Shown here one piece after another: positions 1 through 8,919 of a stretch of DNA of 64,000 nt (within the stretch, counting starts at the first letter, position 1; each line of letters starts with the position of its first letter). The stretch is from the NCBI GenBank assembly GCA_963726335.1, contig CAVSCD010000001.1:4139-68138 (forward strand). The letters are read 5' to 3'. The position numbers and the translations under genes are program-made. The notes beneath the pieces are model-generated. The model was not told the origin of the DNA, searched no databases, and saw nothing but the letters and a program-made list of their open reading frames with translations. This DNA is from CAVSCD01 sp963726335. Lineage in GTDB: Bacteria > Acidobacteriota > Aminicenantia > Aminicenantales > UBA8522.

Positions 1-284
1 AATTGGCTGGCATCCATCCCCTCGGGGGGTGACGGGCTTCCCGGAGGAAGATGCCAATGTGTCAGATGCATCGCCCCGGGCGCTCCCTCAGGGGCTTGCC
101 AAAGGGTGGAGCGGTCGAGACCGAGCAGCTCGCAGATGCGGCGCTGGGCGTCTTTGATCTCGCTGTCGATCCGGTCGGCGGGCAGGTTGATAAAGCGCGT
201 CGAGATTTCGGACAGCAGCGTCTCGAACCTCAGCCGTTCCTCTAGGCTCCTCTCCGATGCCGCTGTTTGACTGCGCTTATTCAT
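1..284 (-). CDS. GAF/PAS-type signalling regulator, N-terminus only (runs off the left edge)
   Basis: Translating the minus strand from the ATG at 284 gives an open frame to the window edge (94 codons). It begins MNKRSQTAASERSLEERLRF and continues with a helical stretch containing FETLLSEIS, RFINLPAD and ICELLGLDRSTLWQ. This pattern (a helix, then RFINLPADRID and DAQRRICELLGLDRS) is typical of the N-terminal GAF region of sigma54-dependent activators of the FhlA type and of some hybrid histidine kinases. The effector domain lies outside the window, so the two cannot be separated. Two sigma70-like promoters point into it from the gap at 285-614. Family is inferred from pattern only. Confidence 0.6.
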   Translation of the reverse strand, partial: MNKRSQTAASERSLEERLRFETLLSEISTRFINLPADRIDSEIKDAQRRICELLGLDRSTLWQAPEGAPGAMHLTHWHLPPGSPSPPEGMDASQ

Positions 285-341
285 GGGGCCGCCTTCCCAG
301 GGTCGTTTTTGATCCTAAGCGTTTCATCGCCGATATCGCTG

Positions 342-369
342 ATTCTATAAAGAATATTGAAATAATCAA
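342..369 (-). promoter_or_regulatory. possible proximal sigma70-like promoter of the left-edge regulator
   Basis: On the minus strand TTGATT (369-364) and TAGAAT (347-342) are separated by 16 nt, about 60 bp upstream of the regulator start at 284. The surrounding sequence is AT-rich compared with the genes. Confidence 0.4.
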
Positions 370-488
370 TATCCCGAGACCGATAGGAACAGGCCAAACC
401 TTACGGCGTTTTGATAGGAGATTCCTTTTTTTCGCGGCGCGGGATCACTCTTCTTGAGCTTGAAATTGACCCCTACACTCAAAAAACG

Positions 489-517
489 ATGTTATTCCCG
501 CCGCGGACGGCTGTCAA
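489..517 (-). promoter_or_regulatory. sigma70-like promoter in the 285-614 gap
   Basis: TTGACA (517-512) and TAACAT (494-489) on the minus strand with a 17-nt spacer. It fires leftward towards the regulator at 284. The gap of about 330 bp between that gene and hicB holds this promoter, the weaker one at 342-369, and no convincing gene. Confidence 0.5.
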
Positions 518-614
518 GAACTCAGAATTCGGCGGGCCGGAGTCCGGAGGGGCAGATTTATCCCTATAGCGCTCGACTACCCCCTGAACGACCGGCCGGA
601 AATACCGTAGAGCT

Positions 615-959
615 TCAGTCAGTCGCTGACTCGACGGCCCTCTTCAGGGACTTGATGACGAAGGTATTAATGCTCTCGCCGTCGCTGAGGGCCCTGACCG
701 CCAGGGCCCTGTGCAGGTCCGGGCCTGCCCGGAGGACGAACCGGCCCGAGTAGTCCTTGTTCGTCGGGGGAGGGAGGGGACGACCGTCCTTACGATAGAT
801 CAAGACCCACTCGTCGACGATCTCGCAAAGCTTCCGGTAAACGCCGGCCTCGTCGTCGCCGTGACAGCAATCGCCGATCCAGCCCGGCACGGAGCCGATA
901 TAGAGCCGGTCTTCTTCCGACCACCTCACGATCTTGAGGTATCTGTCGCGCGGTTTCAT
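615..959 (-). CDS. hicB: HicB-family antitoxin
   Basis: 114 aa. Residues 1-60 form the partially degraded RNase H-like fold of HicB antitoxins (KIVRWSEEDRLYIGSVPGW, then GDDEAGVYRKLCEIVDEW). The C-terminus (about 75-110, SGRFVLRAGPDLHRALAVRA and INTFVIKSLKRAV) reads as a ribbon-helix-helix DNA-binding domain. It should bind and neutralise the HicA mRNA interferase and repress the operon. Its start overlaps the hicA stop by 4 bp, so the two are translationally coupled. The order toxin then antitoxin is normal for hicAB. Confidence 0.85.
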   Translation of the reverse strand: MKPRDRYLKIVRWSEEDRLYIGSVPGWIGDCCHGDDEAGVYRKLCEIVDEWVLIYRKDGRPLPPPTNKDYSGRFVLRAGPDLHRALAVRALSDGESINTFVIKSLKRAVESATD

Positions 960-1150
960 TGGCCTGCCTCCTCGATCTTCTGACGGACGAGTTTGATCTG
1001 ATAGGGCTTGGCATCGTCACCGGGACGGCCTGAGAGAGTCAGGATGACGCCCGACGGGTGGATGAAATTGCGATGGCTGCCCTTCCCGTCCCGGTCGATG
1101 AATTCGGCCATCTCGAGTTCCCTGATCAACTCTCGTAGTTTTCTCGGCAT
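956..1150 (-). CDS. hicA: HicA-family mRNA interferase toxin
   Basis: 64 aa from the ATG at 1150 (MPRKLRELIRELEMAEF). It is a small double-stranded-RNA-binding-like toxin. The invariant active-site histidine lies in GKGSHRNFIHPSG, followed by VILTLSGRPGDDAKPYQIKL and a basic C-terminal helix. HicA proteins cleave mRNA and are held inactive by HicB. A longer reading from an ATG at 1183 would place codons inside the promoter, so I prefer 1150. The -10 box ends only about 5 bp upstream of this ATG, so the transcript may be leaderless. Confidence 0.88.
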   Translation of the reverse strand: MPRKLRELIRELEMAEFIDRDGKGSHRNFIHPSGVILTLSGRPGDDAKPYQIKLVRQKIEEAGQ

Positions 1151-1154
1151 TTGA

Positions 1155-1183
1155 ATGATACTATTATGATACTGCAATGTCAA
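1155..1183 (-). promoter_or_regulatory. hicAB promoter with direct-repeat operator
   Basis: Minus-strand TTGACA (1183-1178) and TATCAT (1160-1155), spacer 17 nt. Two perfect copies of the 8-mer ATGATACT (1155-1162 and 1166-1173) overlap the -10 and the spacer, as expected for an autorepressor site bound by the ribbon-helix-helix domain of HicB. Confidence 0.7.
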
Positions 1184-1285
1184 GCCGGATCGGTTGACCG
1201 TTCCGTTGGTGATCCGCTGCGAGCAGATATGCGGCGCTCGACCACATAAAAAAGGACGAGCGATTTAAGGGGATCTTCTCAGCTT

Positions 1286-1745
1286 CTATTTCGCTAGTTT
1301 CTTCGGCTTGAGCTCCAGGCCGAGCTGCTGGAAGAAACCCAGAATGTCGGCTTCCTCGTTCTCTTCGACGACCAGGAATCCGGCAAACACCTCCATCATG
1401 CGGGCGTACAGCTTCTTCTCGTCGGCCGAGAGCGTGTTCCAGTCTTGCACGTCGGGATCATGGCGCGACAGTTGGGCCTCCTGCGGGACGATCCCGAGCG
1501 CTTTCTGCCTCTTGAACGTCTTCTCGCGGTAGGCATCCCAGCCATCATCGAGCTGGCCCTTGTACTTGTCGGCCCACTCTTTCGGCACGTGGTGCGGCGC
1601 GTGGCCCGCGCCGGGTCAGAAGTACTTGAAGAACGGCTTGTTCGGCGCGACCTGCTTGGAGTCGGCAATGAATCCGATGGCCTTGTCGACAAGGTCCTCG
1701 GTCAGGTGGTCGCCCTCCGCCGGCGTACAGTACCGGCGTGCCAAG
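1286..1745 (-). pseudogene. internal fragment of a type I sulfatase
   Basis: Minus-strand reading gives a middle section of an arylsulfatase like the one at 3179-5555: DKAIGFIADSKQVAPNKPFF, then PGAGHAPHHVPKEWADKYKG, then EVFAGFL. There is no N-terminal catalytic Cys segment and no C-terminal domain. An in-frame TGA stands where a Cys codon would be expected (just before PGAGHAPHH). After EVFAGFL the sequence leaves the family, ending GLELKPKKLAK, so the 3' end is a join to unrelated DNA. I read it as debris of a duplicated sulfatase. Confidence 0.7.
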
Positions 1746-1759
1746 CCATCATCCGGATC

Positions 1760-2104
1760 TCAGTCGCCGAACATCTCGGTGATGAGCCGTCTGAGGGCGG
1801 CGGCTTCGCCGTCGAAGAGAGATCCGATCCGCGGACCCAGGCGGGCCTTGCTGACGGTCCGTATCAGGTCGACGGCAATCTCGGCAGGCCGGCCCGCGCA
1901 TTGAACCGGCAGCCGGCATCGCCAGGCCGGATGGAGCCGGCTGGTTGCCGGCCAGATCGTCACGGTTTAAAGCCGGGCGTTCAATTCGTCCGGGCTGACG
2001 ATGACGGCCGGTCTGGTCTTGGCCATTCCCGCCCCTTGGGAAGGATCCAGGATCGCCCACGGCGCGGTCAAGATGGGCGCGGCCCCACCGTCGTGGCTCT
2101 TCAT
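1760..2104 (-). pseudogene. remnant of a MazF/PemK-type toxin gene
   Basis: Minus-strand frame from ATG at 2104: the segment AKTRPAVIVSPDELNARL is the classic beta-strand of MazF/PemK endoribonucleases. A TAA at 1969-1967 interrupts it where a sense codon (probably CAA) is expected. The frame continues as TSRLHPAWRCRLPVQ, then AEIAVDLIRTVSKARLGPRI and LRRLITEMFGD, matching the toxin C-terminus (the 'D-IRTV-K-RL' motif). The expected N-terminal RRGEVW-type start is lost. No antitoxin gene is visible next to it. It sits between two sulfatase fragments. Confidence 0.65.
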
Positions 2105-2116
2105 TCGCAACGAGCT

Positions 2117-2400
2117 CTACTGCCGCGCCAGCGCCATGCGGATCGCGTCGGCAGGGTCGACCACGTGTTTCCCGTCGTCCTCGGCGATCGAGAGCTGGAC
2201 GCCCTTCACCTTGCCGTTGAAGGCATTGTCGCCGGGCTTGTAGTCGGGGGAGACGGCCGAACCGCCGTCCTTGCCGACATCGCAGCCATCATCGGCGGAG
2301 AAGATCATCGCCAGCGTCGCGCCGACTTCCCCCTCGCCGTCCTTCCGGCCATCGAGGTACATCGTCACCTTGCCGCCCTTGCCCAGGCCGCCGTCGGCCG
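2117..2400 (-). pseudogene. C-terminal fragment of a sulfatase, duplicate of 3179-3470
   Basis: An 83-residue frame (MTMYLDGRKDGEGEVGATLA ... IRMALARQ) matches the C-terminal beta-sandwich of the sulfatase at 3179-5555 almost residue for residue (there TLYLDGKKDGEGEVGATLA ... IRMAMARQ). The DNA is visibly about 90% alike. Homology fades upstream of about 2400. The two copies are direct repeats flanking the secreted-protein gene 2443-3132, which suggests a tandem duplication followed by deletion. Confidence 0.75.
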
Positions 2401-2442
2401 GCTCAGAAGGTCCGCCGGAAGCGAAAATTGCCGGCGGCCGGC

Positions 2443-3132
2443 CTACATCTTCTTGTAGCCGGAGTTCGTGATCTTGACTTCAAGGTTCTGCGAAGGCGCC
2501 GAGAGGGTGATCTCCGCGGGATACGTGGCTCCGTCGTTGAGCGAGCCGAATCCGGCTTTCAGGCTGATCACGTCCTGGGCATCCTTCAGCCACGAGGCGA
2601 CCGTCAGCCCGAGCAGGGTGTTCTTCGCCATGTCGAGCTCGACGCTGAGCTTGTCGCCCGGCTTCTGGTAATCGGCGAAGTCGATCCGCATGCGGGACCC
2701 GGCCGGAGTGAGGGACATCTTGCCGGCGCTCTTCACCGCCTCGATACGGGCCGGGTCGGGCGGGACGTAGGACTTCACGAGCTCCACGGCGCTATCCATG
2801 TACTCGCCGAGCTCGCCCTTCTTTTTCTCCACGATCTTGCCGCGCAGCCCCCTCTTCTTGTCCGTGCTCGGCGTCGCGCCCACCGGAACCTTCTGGACTT
2901 TCCCGTCCGCGCCCCAGTAGCAGCGGAACTCGGTTCTGGATTTTTCCTCTCCCTTGAGGCTCAGGACGGTGACCTCGATCCACTCGTACTGCTTTAAGAG
3001 TGTCTGGCTCGTGGCCAGGTTCGCCTTGAGGGCGGCGACGCGCTCCTCGGAGGTCGGCGCCTGAGCCGCCGCGAGCGCCATCGTCCCGAGCGCCGCGAGT
3101 GTTACGAAAAGAACGAGTTTTGACAGTTTCAT
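2443..3132 (-). CDS. exported protein of unknown function
   Basis: 229 aa with a clear signal peptide (MKLSKLVLFVTLAALGTMAL, cleavage near AAAQA). The mature part is Lys-rich and mixed alpha/beta: a helix SEERVAALKANLATSQTLLK, then strands YEWIEVTVLSLKGEEK and FRCYWGADGKVQKVPVG, and a final strand pair NLEVKITNSGYKKM. This may be a lipoprotein-carrier-like fold, but no lipobox is present and I do not recognise the family. AAGGAG precedes the ATG by 9 nt. It starts 46 bp downstream of the sulfatase stop, so it is probably cotranscribed from the promoter at 5670-5716. Confidence 0.7.
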   Translation of the reverse strand: MKLSKLVLFVTLAALGTMALAAAQAPTSEERVAALKANLATSQTLLKQYEWIEVTVLSLKGEEKSRTEFRCYWGADGKVQKVPVGATPSTDKKRGLRGKIVEKKKGELGEYMDSAVELVKSYVPPDPARIEAVKSAGKMSLTPAGSRMRIDFADYQKPGDKLSVELDMAKNTLLGLTVASWLKDAQDVISLKAGFGSLNDGATYPAEITLSAPSQNLEVKITNSGYKKM

Positions 3133-3178
3133 GTGTGTTGCTCCTTATCTATCCATTCCATCCGGTCCGTGATAAATC

Positions 3179-5555
3179 CTACTGCCGCGCCATCGCCATG
3201 CGGATCGCGTCCTCCGGGTTGACCAGGTGCTTCGCCGTTCTCGCCGCTTCGGCGATCGCGAGCTGAACGCCCTTGACCTTGCCGTTGAAGGCGTTGTCGC
3301 CGGGCTTGTAGTCCGGGGAGACCGCCGAGCCGCCGTCCTTGCCGACGTCGCAGCCGTCGTCGGCGGAGAAGATCATCGCCAGCGTCGCGCCGACTTCCCC
3401 CTCGCCGTCCTTCTTGCCATCGAGGTACAGCGTCACCTTGCCGCCCTTGCCCAGGCCGCCGCCGGCATAGGCAAACTCCATGCGCACCTGGTGCTCGCCC
3501 GGCGGCAGCTTCGTCGCCCCTTCGATGATGAAGTGCTTGAAGCCGCCCCAGTTGTAGCAGTACTTGAGCTTGCCGTCCTTGGCGTAGAGGCTCCAGCCGC
3601 CGATGTCGGCGCCCTGGGCGATGATGACGCCCTCGGCGCCCTTCTCCGGCACCACGATCTCGGCCGTGACGGAGTGCGACTTGTTCTTGACGTTGAGGAC
3701 GCAGTTCTCCGACAGGTGCCCCATGCCGCCGAACAGGAGCTGGGTCTTGCCCTTGAGCAGCACCGGCCGGCCGGCGGTGTCCGGGTTGATCTTCTCGAAC
3801 ATCCGGTCGTCGAGGGGCAGCACCTTGTAGCGCGATCGCCTCGATGATCCAGAGCCGCTGCAGCTCCTTGAGCTTCTGCGGCATCTCCTTGGACAGGTCC
3901 TTGGACTGGCTCCAGTCCTTGGTGGTGTCGTAGAGCTCCCAGACGTCGTCGTCGAGCGCGGGCCTCGGGCCCGTGATCCAGGGCGTGTAGTGCTTCGTCA
4001 CGGCGCTCCAGCCCTTGTGGTAGATCGCCGCGGTTGCCCATGACCTCGAAGTACTGCGTCTCGTGGCGCTCCGCCGCCTTGGCGTCGTTGAAGGAGTAGA
4101 GCATGCTGACGCCTTCGATCGGGTCCTGCTGGATGCCGTCGACCGAAACCGGCTCGGGAATGCCCGCCGCCTCGAGGATCGTCGGCGCCACATCGATGAC
4201 GTGGGCGAACTGCGTGCGCAGCTCGCCCTTGGCCTTGATCCCCTTCGGCCAATGGACGATGGTGCCGTTGCGCGTGCCGCCCAAGTGCGAGGCGACCTGC
4301 TTCGTCCACTGGTAGGGGGTGTTCATGCGCGTGCGCCCAGCCCACGGCGTAGTGGTTGTACGAATCGGGCCCGCCGAGCTTGTCGAGCCGCGCCGTGAGG
4401 TACTCGGCCGTCTCGAGCGCTTGCAGGCCGTTGAAGTAGCTCATCTCGTTGAAGCAGCCGTTGATCGAGCCCTCGGCGGAGGCGCCGTTGTCGCCGATGA
4501 TGTAGTAGACGAGCGTGTCGTCGAAGATGCCGAGCTTCTCGATGCCGTCGAAGAGCCGTCCCACGTGGTGGTCGGTGTACTCCAGGAAGCCCGCGTAGAC
4601 CTCCATCTCCCGGCGCAGCACCGGCTTGAACTCCTCCGGCATGTCGTCCCAGCCCGGGACGTCCTTGGGGCGCGGGGTGAGCTGGCAGTCCGCCGGGATG
4701 ACGCCCAGCTTCTTCTGCCGGGCGAAGGTCTCCTCGCGCAGCTTGTCCCAGCCGGCGTCGAACTTGCCCTTGTACTTGTCGGCCCACTCCTTGGGCACGT
4801 GGTGCGGGCGCGTGGGTGGCGCCGGGCGCGAAGTAGACGAAGAAGGGCTTGTCCGGGGCGAGGGCCTTCTGCTGCGAGATCCAGCCGATGGCCTTGTCGG
4901 TCATGTCCTCCAACAGGTGGTAGCCCTCCTCGGGCGCTCTTGGGCGCCTCGATCGGGGTGGTGCCTTCGTAGAGCGAGGGGTACCACTGGTGCGCCTCGC
5001 CGCCGATGAAGCCGTAGAAGTACTCGAAGCCGCCGCCGCCCGTGGGCCACTGGTTGAACGGCCCGACCGGGCTCGACTCCCACACCGGCACTTCGTGGCA
5101 CTTGCCGAACTGGGCGGTGTTGTAGCCGTTGAGCTTGAGCGTCTTCGCCAGCGGCGACATCGAGTTGGGCAGCACCGAGGAGTAGCCCGGCTGCGCCGGT
5201 GGCGATCTCGGTGATGCCGGCCATGCCGGCGGAGTGATGGTTGCGGCCGGTCAGCAGGGCCTGCCGCGTCGCCGAGCAGATCGCCGTGGTGTGGAAGCGG
5301 TTGTACTTGAGGCCGCCCGCCGCCAGCTTCTCCGCCGCCGGCGTGTGGCAGGGGCCGCCGAAGGCGCTGGACGCGCCGAAGCCGGCAGTCGTCGATCAGG
5401 ACGATGAGCACGTTGGGCGCGCCCTTGGGCGGGCGCAGCTGCTCGATCGGCGTCTTGACCATGTCCGGGTCCTTGGCGTCGTACGGGATGAACCGTGCCG
5501 GCGCCGTGTTCGGCATCGGCAGATGCGAACGGTGTTTCTTGTCTTGCTGACTCAT
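3179..5555 (-). CDS. type I sulfatase (arylsulfatase) with C-terminal beta-sandwich; several frameshifts
   Basis: About 790 codons when repaired. The start has no signal peptide (MSQQDKKHRSHLPMPNTAPA), then metal-binding NVLIVLIDDCGFG and the catalytic segment ICSATRQALLTGR, whose Cys would become formylglycine (a C-x-A-x-R variant of C-x-P-x-R). Later come GPFNQWPTGGGG, THAPHHVPKEWADKYKGKFD, YIIGDNGASAEG and NTPYQWTKQVASHLGGTRNG. The last 210 residues (HLSENCVLNVKNKSHSVTAE ... VKGVQLAIAE) form a concanavalin-like sandwich. Single-base shifts occur near 5385, 5195, 4935, 4810, 4335, 4033 and 3835; those I could work through read as one added base. It probably hydrolyses organic sulfate esters. 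Its promoter carries the palindromic operator. The maturase at 50925-52184 could activate it. Confidence 0.85.
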
Positions 5556-5669
5556 GATGTTGGCTCCTCCATGAATTCGATATTTGAGTATCGGTCAAGC
5601 GACAAATCTGCCGCTGTTTTCAGATAAGCCTTTGCTGTCATCATTAGGTCAATCCTAGCTGCAACAGGC

Positions 5670-5716
5670 ATTCTGCTCCTGAAGAATAAGCGATGTCTAT
5701 TGGACCTTGGTCCTAT
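5670..5716 (-). promoter_or_regulatory. palindrome-containing promoter of sulfatase 1
   Basis: Minus strand: half-sites TAGGAC-CAAG-GTCCAA (5715-5700) overlap a -35-like TAGACA (5699-5694); an 18-nt spacer leads to CAGAAT (5675-5670). Same layout as the other palindrome promoters of the window but with the weakest -35. The 5556-5872 gap also holds two copies of GAGACGATCCTG (5746-5769) and no gene. Confidence 0.6.
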
Positions 5717-5872
5717 GCTCCGAAGGACGCCTCTGAGGCGGAATTGAGACGATCCTGGAGACGATCCTGGAGACGCCACTATAAAATCATTCCGTCTGAA
5801 AGGGACCCTACCAGCGGCCCCAGGCGGACCTGGCTGACGGTTCCCGCGACGACGGCCGCCTGCGCTTCCGGG

Positions 5873-6802
5873 TCAGCGGCTGAACCAGCGGTACTGGAAC
5901 GCCACCGCGTAGGTGGTGAACTTTCCGCCGATCGCGCGTGGCCACGCCGCTTGACCAGCTGAACTTCAGCGAATACGCCTTGGCGAACGGGACGGCCAAC
6001 GTGAGACCGCCCCGGGTATTTCCCTGCCGGTCATCCTTGACGACGCCATCGAGGCTGCTCTGGCCTCCCGCATAGAACGTCAGGTCGGCGGCCAGCCACA
6101 GACCGGGACGGAAGCTGTAGCTCACGTGCCCTTGGGTTGCCCAGAGGGGGGCCTGGGTGCGCAGTTGGCCCCCATAGAAATTCGGGTTGTCGGTGAACAG
6201 CCACACGCCCCCGGCCAGGTCCAGGACCCATTTTCCCATCGGATGCGACAGGCCGATCTCCGGTTTGAAAGCCCATCGATTCGTCCCGATGTTGATGAGG
6301 AGCGACGGATTGTACCGCCCCGTCGGCATCACGGTGACCAGGCTCACCCCGAGCGTCGTTGCCGGCTGGCGGCGGGCGAACTCCTGGAGCGTCAGGGCGC
6401 GGTTGCCCAGCAGGTTCACCGCCATGCGCACCCGCATGTCACCAAATCCGGAACGCGTGACCGTCTGGCGATCCACGATTTCTCCGACCTGGCCGCTCAT
6501 TTTGCCCCAGGCGTACGGGAGAACTATGGCCAGGCTGGCCGTGCGTCCGAACAGTCTGAAGGTCTCAAGGTAGCCGGGTGCAACCGCGCCTATCTTGGCA
6601 TCGACGTCAGTGATCGGCACCGAGGGATCGAGCAGGACGCCGCCGGCGGAGTATGCCGGGCCGATGACCAGGAACCGCGCGCCGACCGGCGAGGCCGAAT
6701 AGGTCCGCGGTTCGAGATCCTGGCCGAACACGGCCGCGGCCAGCCCCAGAGAGCTAAACAAACCAGAAGAGGACGCAGGCGATGAGTTAAAATACCAGGC
6801 AT
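5873..6802 (-). CDS. outer-membrane beta-barrel protein (MetA-pathway / COG4313-like), frameshifted twice
   Basis: About 310 codons. ATG at 6802 begins a signal peptide (MPGILTHRLRPLLVCLALWG); a single-base shift near 6750 then leads into LAAAVFGQDLEPRTYSASPV. The rest alternates strands typical of the 'phenol degradation MetA' barrel family: SLAIVLPYAWGKMSG, GFGDMRVRMAVNLLG, SLVTVMPTGRYNP, WVLDLAGGVWLFTDN, SYSFRPGLWLAADLTFYAGG. A second shift near 5938 restores the end FQYRWFSR at 5875-5873. It lies just downstream of the 5'-nucleotidase and upstream of sulfatase 1. A relative lies downstream of sulfatase 3 (46445-47432), so this family may form a pore for sulfatase substrates or products. 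Confidence 0.7.
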
Positions 6803-6838
6803 GGCACCTTCCCTCCGCAAGCTCACAGTTATTCTTGC

Positions 6839-8748
6839 CTAAGCAACCTTGATCGCACGCACTTCCGCGGCGCGCGGGTCGACCGGGATAATGGGGAGTT
6901 CGCCCGATCCCTCGACCGGAAGGCCGCGGAGGTGATCCATGATCGCCTGCCACTCCTTGATCTCCCGGACGGCGCCCTGGCCCACCCCCGTGGCGACGCT
7001 GGCCTTATCCACGTGGCCCGGCGGCGCCAGCAGGTAACCCGAGTTATCGCGGGGCGCGTCGAGCGCCTCGAGCCCTCGATCCGAGGGGCTGGCCATCCTT
7101 GTTCTTGGCGACGAGCGGCAACTTGCCTTTGGAGTACTTGGGGATGGCCACCAGGATCACGCCGAGCATCAGAGGGCAGGTGAGACTGTACAAGCGCGCG
7201 TCGCGGCCGGTGATGTCGATTGCCCGGTAGCCGCGATCGAGGTCCCCGAGCTCGATGGCCGTCACGACGTCGAACTTCGGGCGCGCCGGATCGTAGCGGA
7301 ACCGCATGCCGGAGGTGCGGGGAAAGTACTCCCCGGGGTGGGTCGGGATTGTCCACAAGGAAGAACTCGAGCAGGTTCTTCAGCTACGAGGCCGGTGAAG
7401 TAGCCGGTGACAAGGGCGCTGCCGGCCGTCTTATCCACGACGCCGGCCCCGAGGGGCGCGACGGCGAATACGTCATAGACCGTCAGCACGCCCGTCTTCC
7501 CCCGCTTGAGGGGGGCGCGCATCATGCCGTTGGCGGTGAAGGCGATGCAGCGGCGTGGCACGAAAAGAAGTGAGGAGTTGGCGAGGATCGTGCCGGCCCC
7601 GATGTCGGTAAAGGTGTTGGGCAAATCTTTCGGCGTCAGCGCCAGCGGCTGGTCGACGCGGTAGCCACGCGAGGCAAACACGGCCGCGCTGACCGATGCC
7701 TTAAGGTGGTCGATCTCGTCTTGAATGGCGCGGTCGCCGGCAATGCTGTCGTCGACCGGATAGAGCCGATAGGACTCGACCTTAAGCCGGCCGCCTTCCA
7801 GACTGATCACCAACTCGCCCAGGTTTCGGCCTTCCAATCCGGCCTGCACGACCGGCGTGCGGCCGTCGACCATGATCGCTTCCCGAAGGGTCGGTGTGGC
7901 TGTGGCCGCCGATGACGATATCGATGCCCGGCACGGCCTTGGGCAGGCGCACATCGTCGCCGACGGTGTAACGCCCGTCCGAGCCTTTCTCCACGCCGCC
8001 GTGGCTGAGGGCGATGACTACATCCACCTTCTCCGTCTCGCGCAGGACCTTGACCATCTCTCCCGCCGCCTCGAGGGGGTCGGGGAATTCGGCCGCGCCG
8101 CCGCTCGTATAGATCTGGGCTTCCTTGCCGAGCACCCCAAAGAGGCCGAACCGGAGACCGCCGCGTTCGATCACCATAGAACGACGGATCAGCCCCGCCT
8201 CGGAGAGCCGCTGAAGACCCGCCAGCGTGGGATCGTCCCCCACGAAGCTGGAGTTCGAGGAGAGCACGGCCGGGATCCGGCCGGCCTGGCTGGCCGCGCC
8301 GATGGCTTGGCCCAGACCGTCGGGCCCGAGATCGAACTCATGGTTGCCGAAGGTGGTGGCGTCGTAACCCATCCGCGACATCAGTCGCAGCTCGCCGCCG
8401 ATCTCGCGGCTGGCGGCGGCGAACGCGGTCCCCATGCTGAAGTCCCCCGCGTCGAGCACCAGCACGGGCCCCTGGCTCTCTCGCGCCGCCCGCCTCGCCG
8501 CGATCAACGCGGCCAGCCGTGCGTACCCGCCCCGGGTCGAGTCGTCGTTGAGCGTGAACGGCGTATAGTCCGAGGCCGGGCCCATGCCGACGAAGTTCGA
8601 GTGCAGGTCGTTCGTGTGCAGAATGGTACAGGATCACCTTCATCCCGTTTTCCTCCGCCGGTTTGGGCCGCGCTCCTGTCAGGACCGCCGCCCCGGCCGC
8701 CGCCGAGAGGGACATGAATTTGCGACGCGAGAATGTTCCGGGTCTCAT
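6839..8748 (-). CDS. Tat-exported 5'-nucleotidase / UshA-type metallophosphoesterase, frameshifted
   Basis: About 636 codons. The start MRPGTFSRRKFMSLSAAAGA is a textbook twin-arginine signal (S-R-R-x-F-M), so the enzyme should be folded and metal-loaded before export. Metallophosphoesterase motifs follow in order: ILHTNDLHSNF (after a shift near 8625), VLDAGDFSMG, FGNHEFDLGPDGLGQ and IDIVIGGHSHT. The second half (TLREAIMVDGRTPVVQAGLE, FTANGMMRAPLKRGK, FDVVTAIELGDLDRGYRAI) is the substrate-binding C-terminal domain. Further shifts lie near 7895, 7390, 7330 and 7090. Role: release of phosphate and nucleosides from extracellular nucleotides or UDP-sugars. It is 172 bp downstream of sulfatase 2. 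Confidence 0.82.
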
Positions 8749-8919
8749 GGCGCTTGTCTCGACCTCCCTTTTACGTGCCGGCGGTTCCTCCGGAAATCCG
8801 TCGTTTCATCCCCTCTGGCCGGTCCCGCCTGCCTATCGAGGATCCCCCCGGCGGACGCATGGTCCGACCGGAGGATCTCTTCACTGTCCTTGCCTGATGA
8901 CCCTCACTCCGGGCTTGCC

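Noticed and set aside
1600..1640. In-frame TGA at an expected Cys codon in the sulfatase fragment, considered as selenocysteine
   Set aside because: The fragment lacks both ends of the gene, no SECIS-like hairpin was evident, and the neighbouring MazF copy is also dead. Decay is simpler.
1445..2458. A 337-codon plus-strand frame over the sulfatase and MazF fragments
   Set aside because: Both strands were read; only the minus strand gives recognisable sulfatase and MazF motifs.
5746..5769. Tandem copies of GAGACGATCCTG
   Set aside because: Only two full units, with no further copies and no link to a gene or recombination site.
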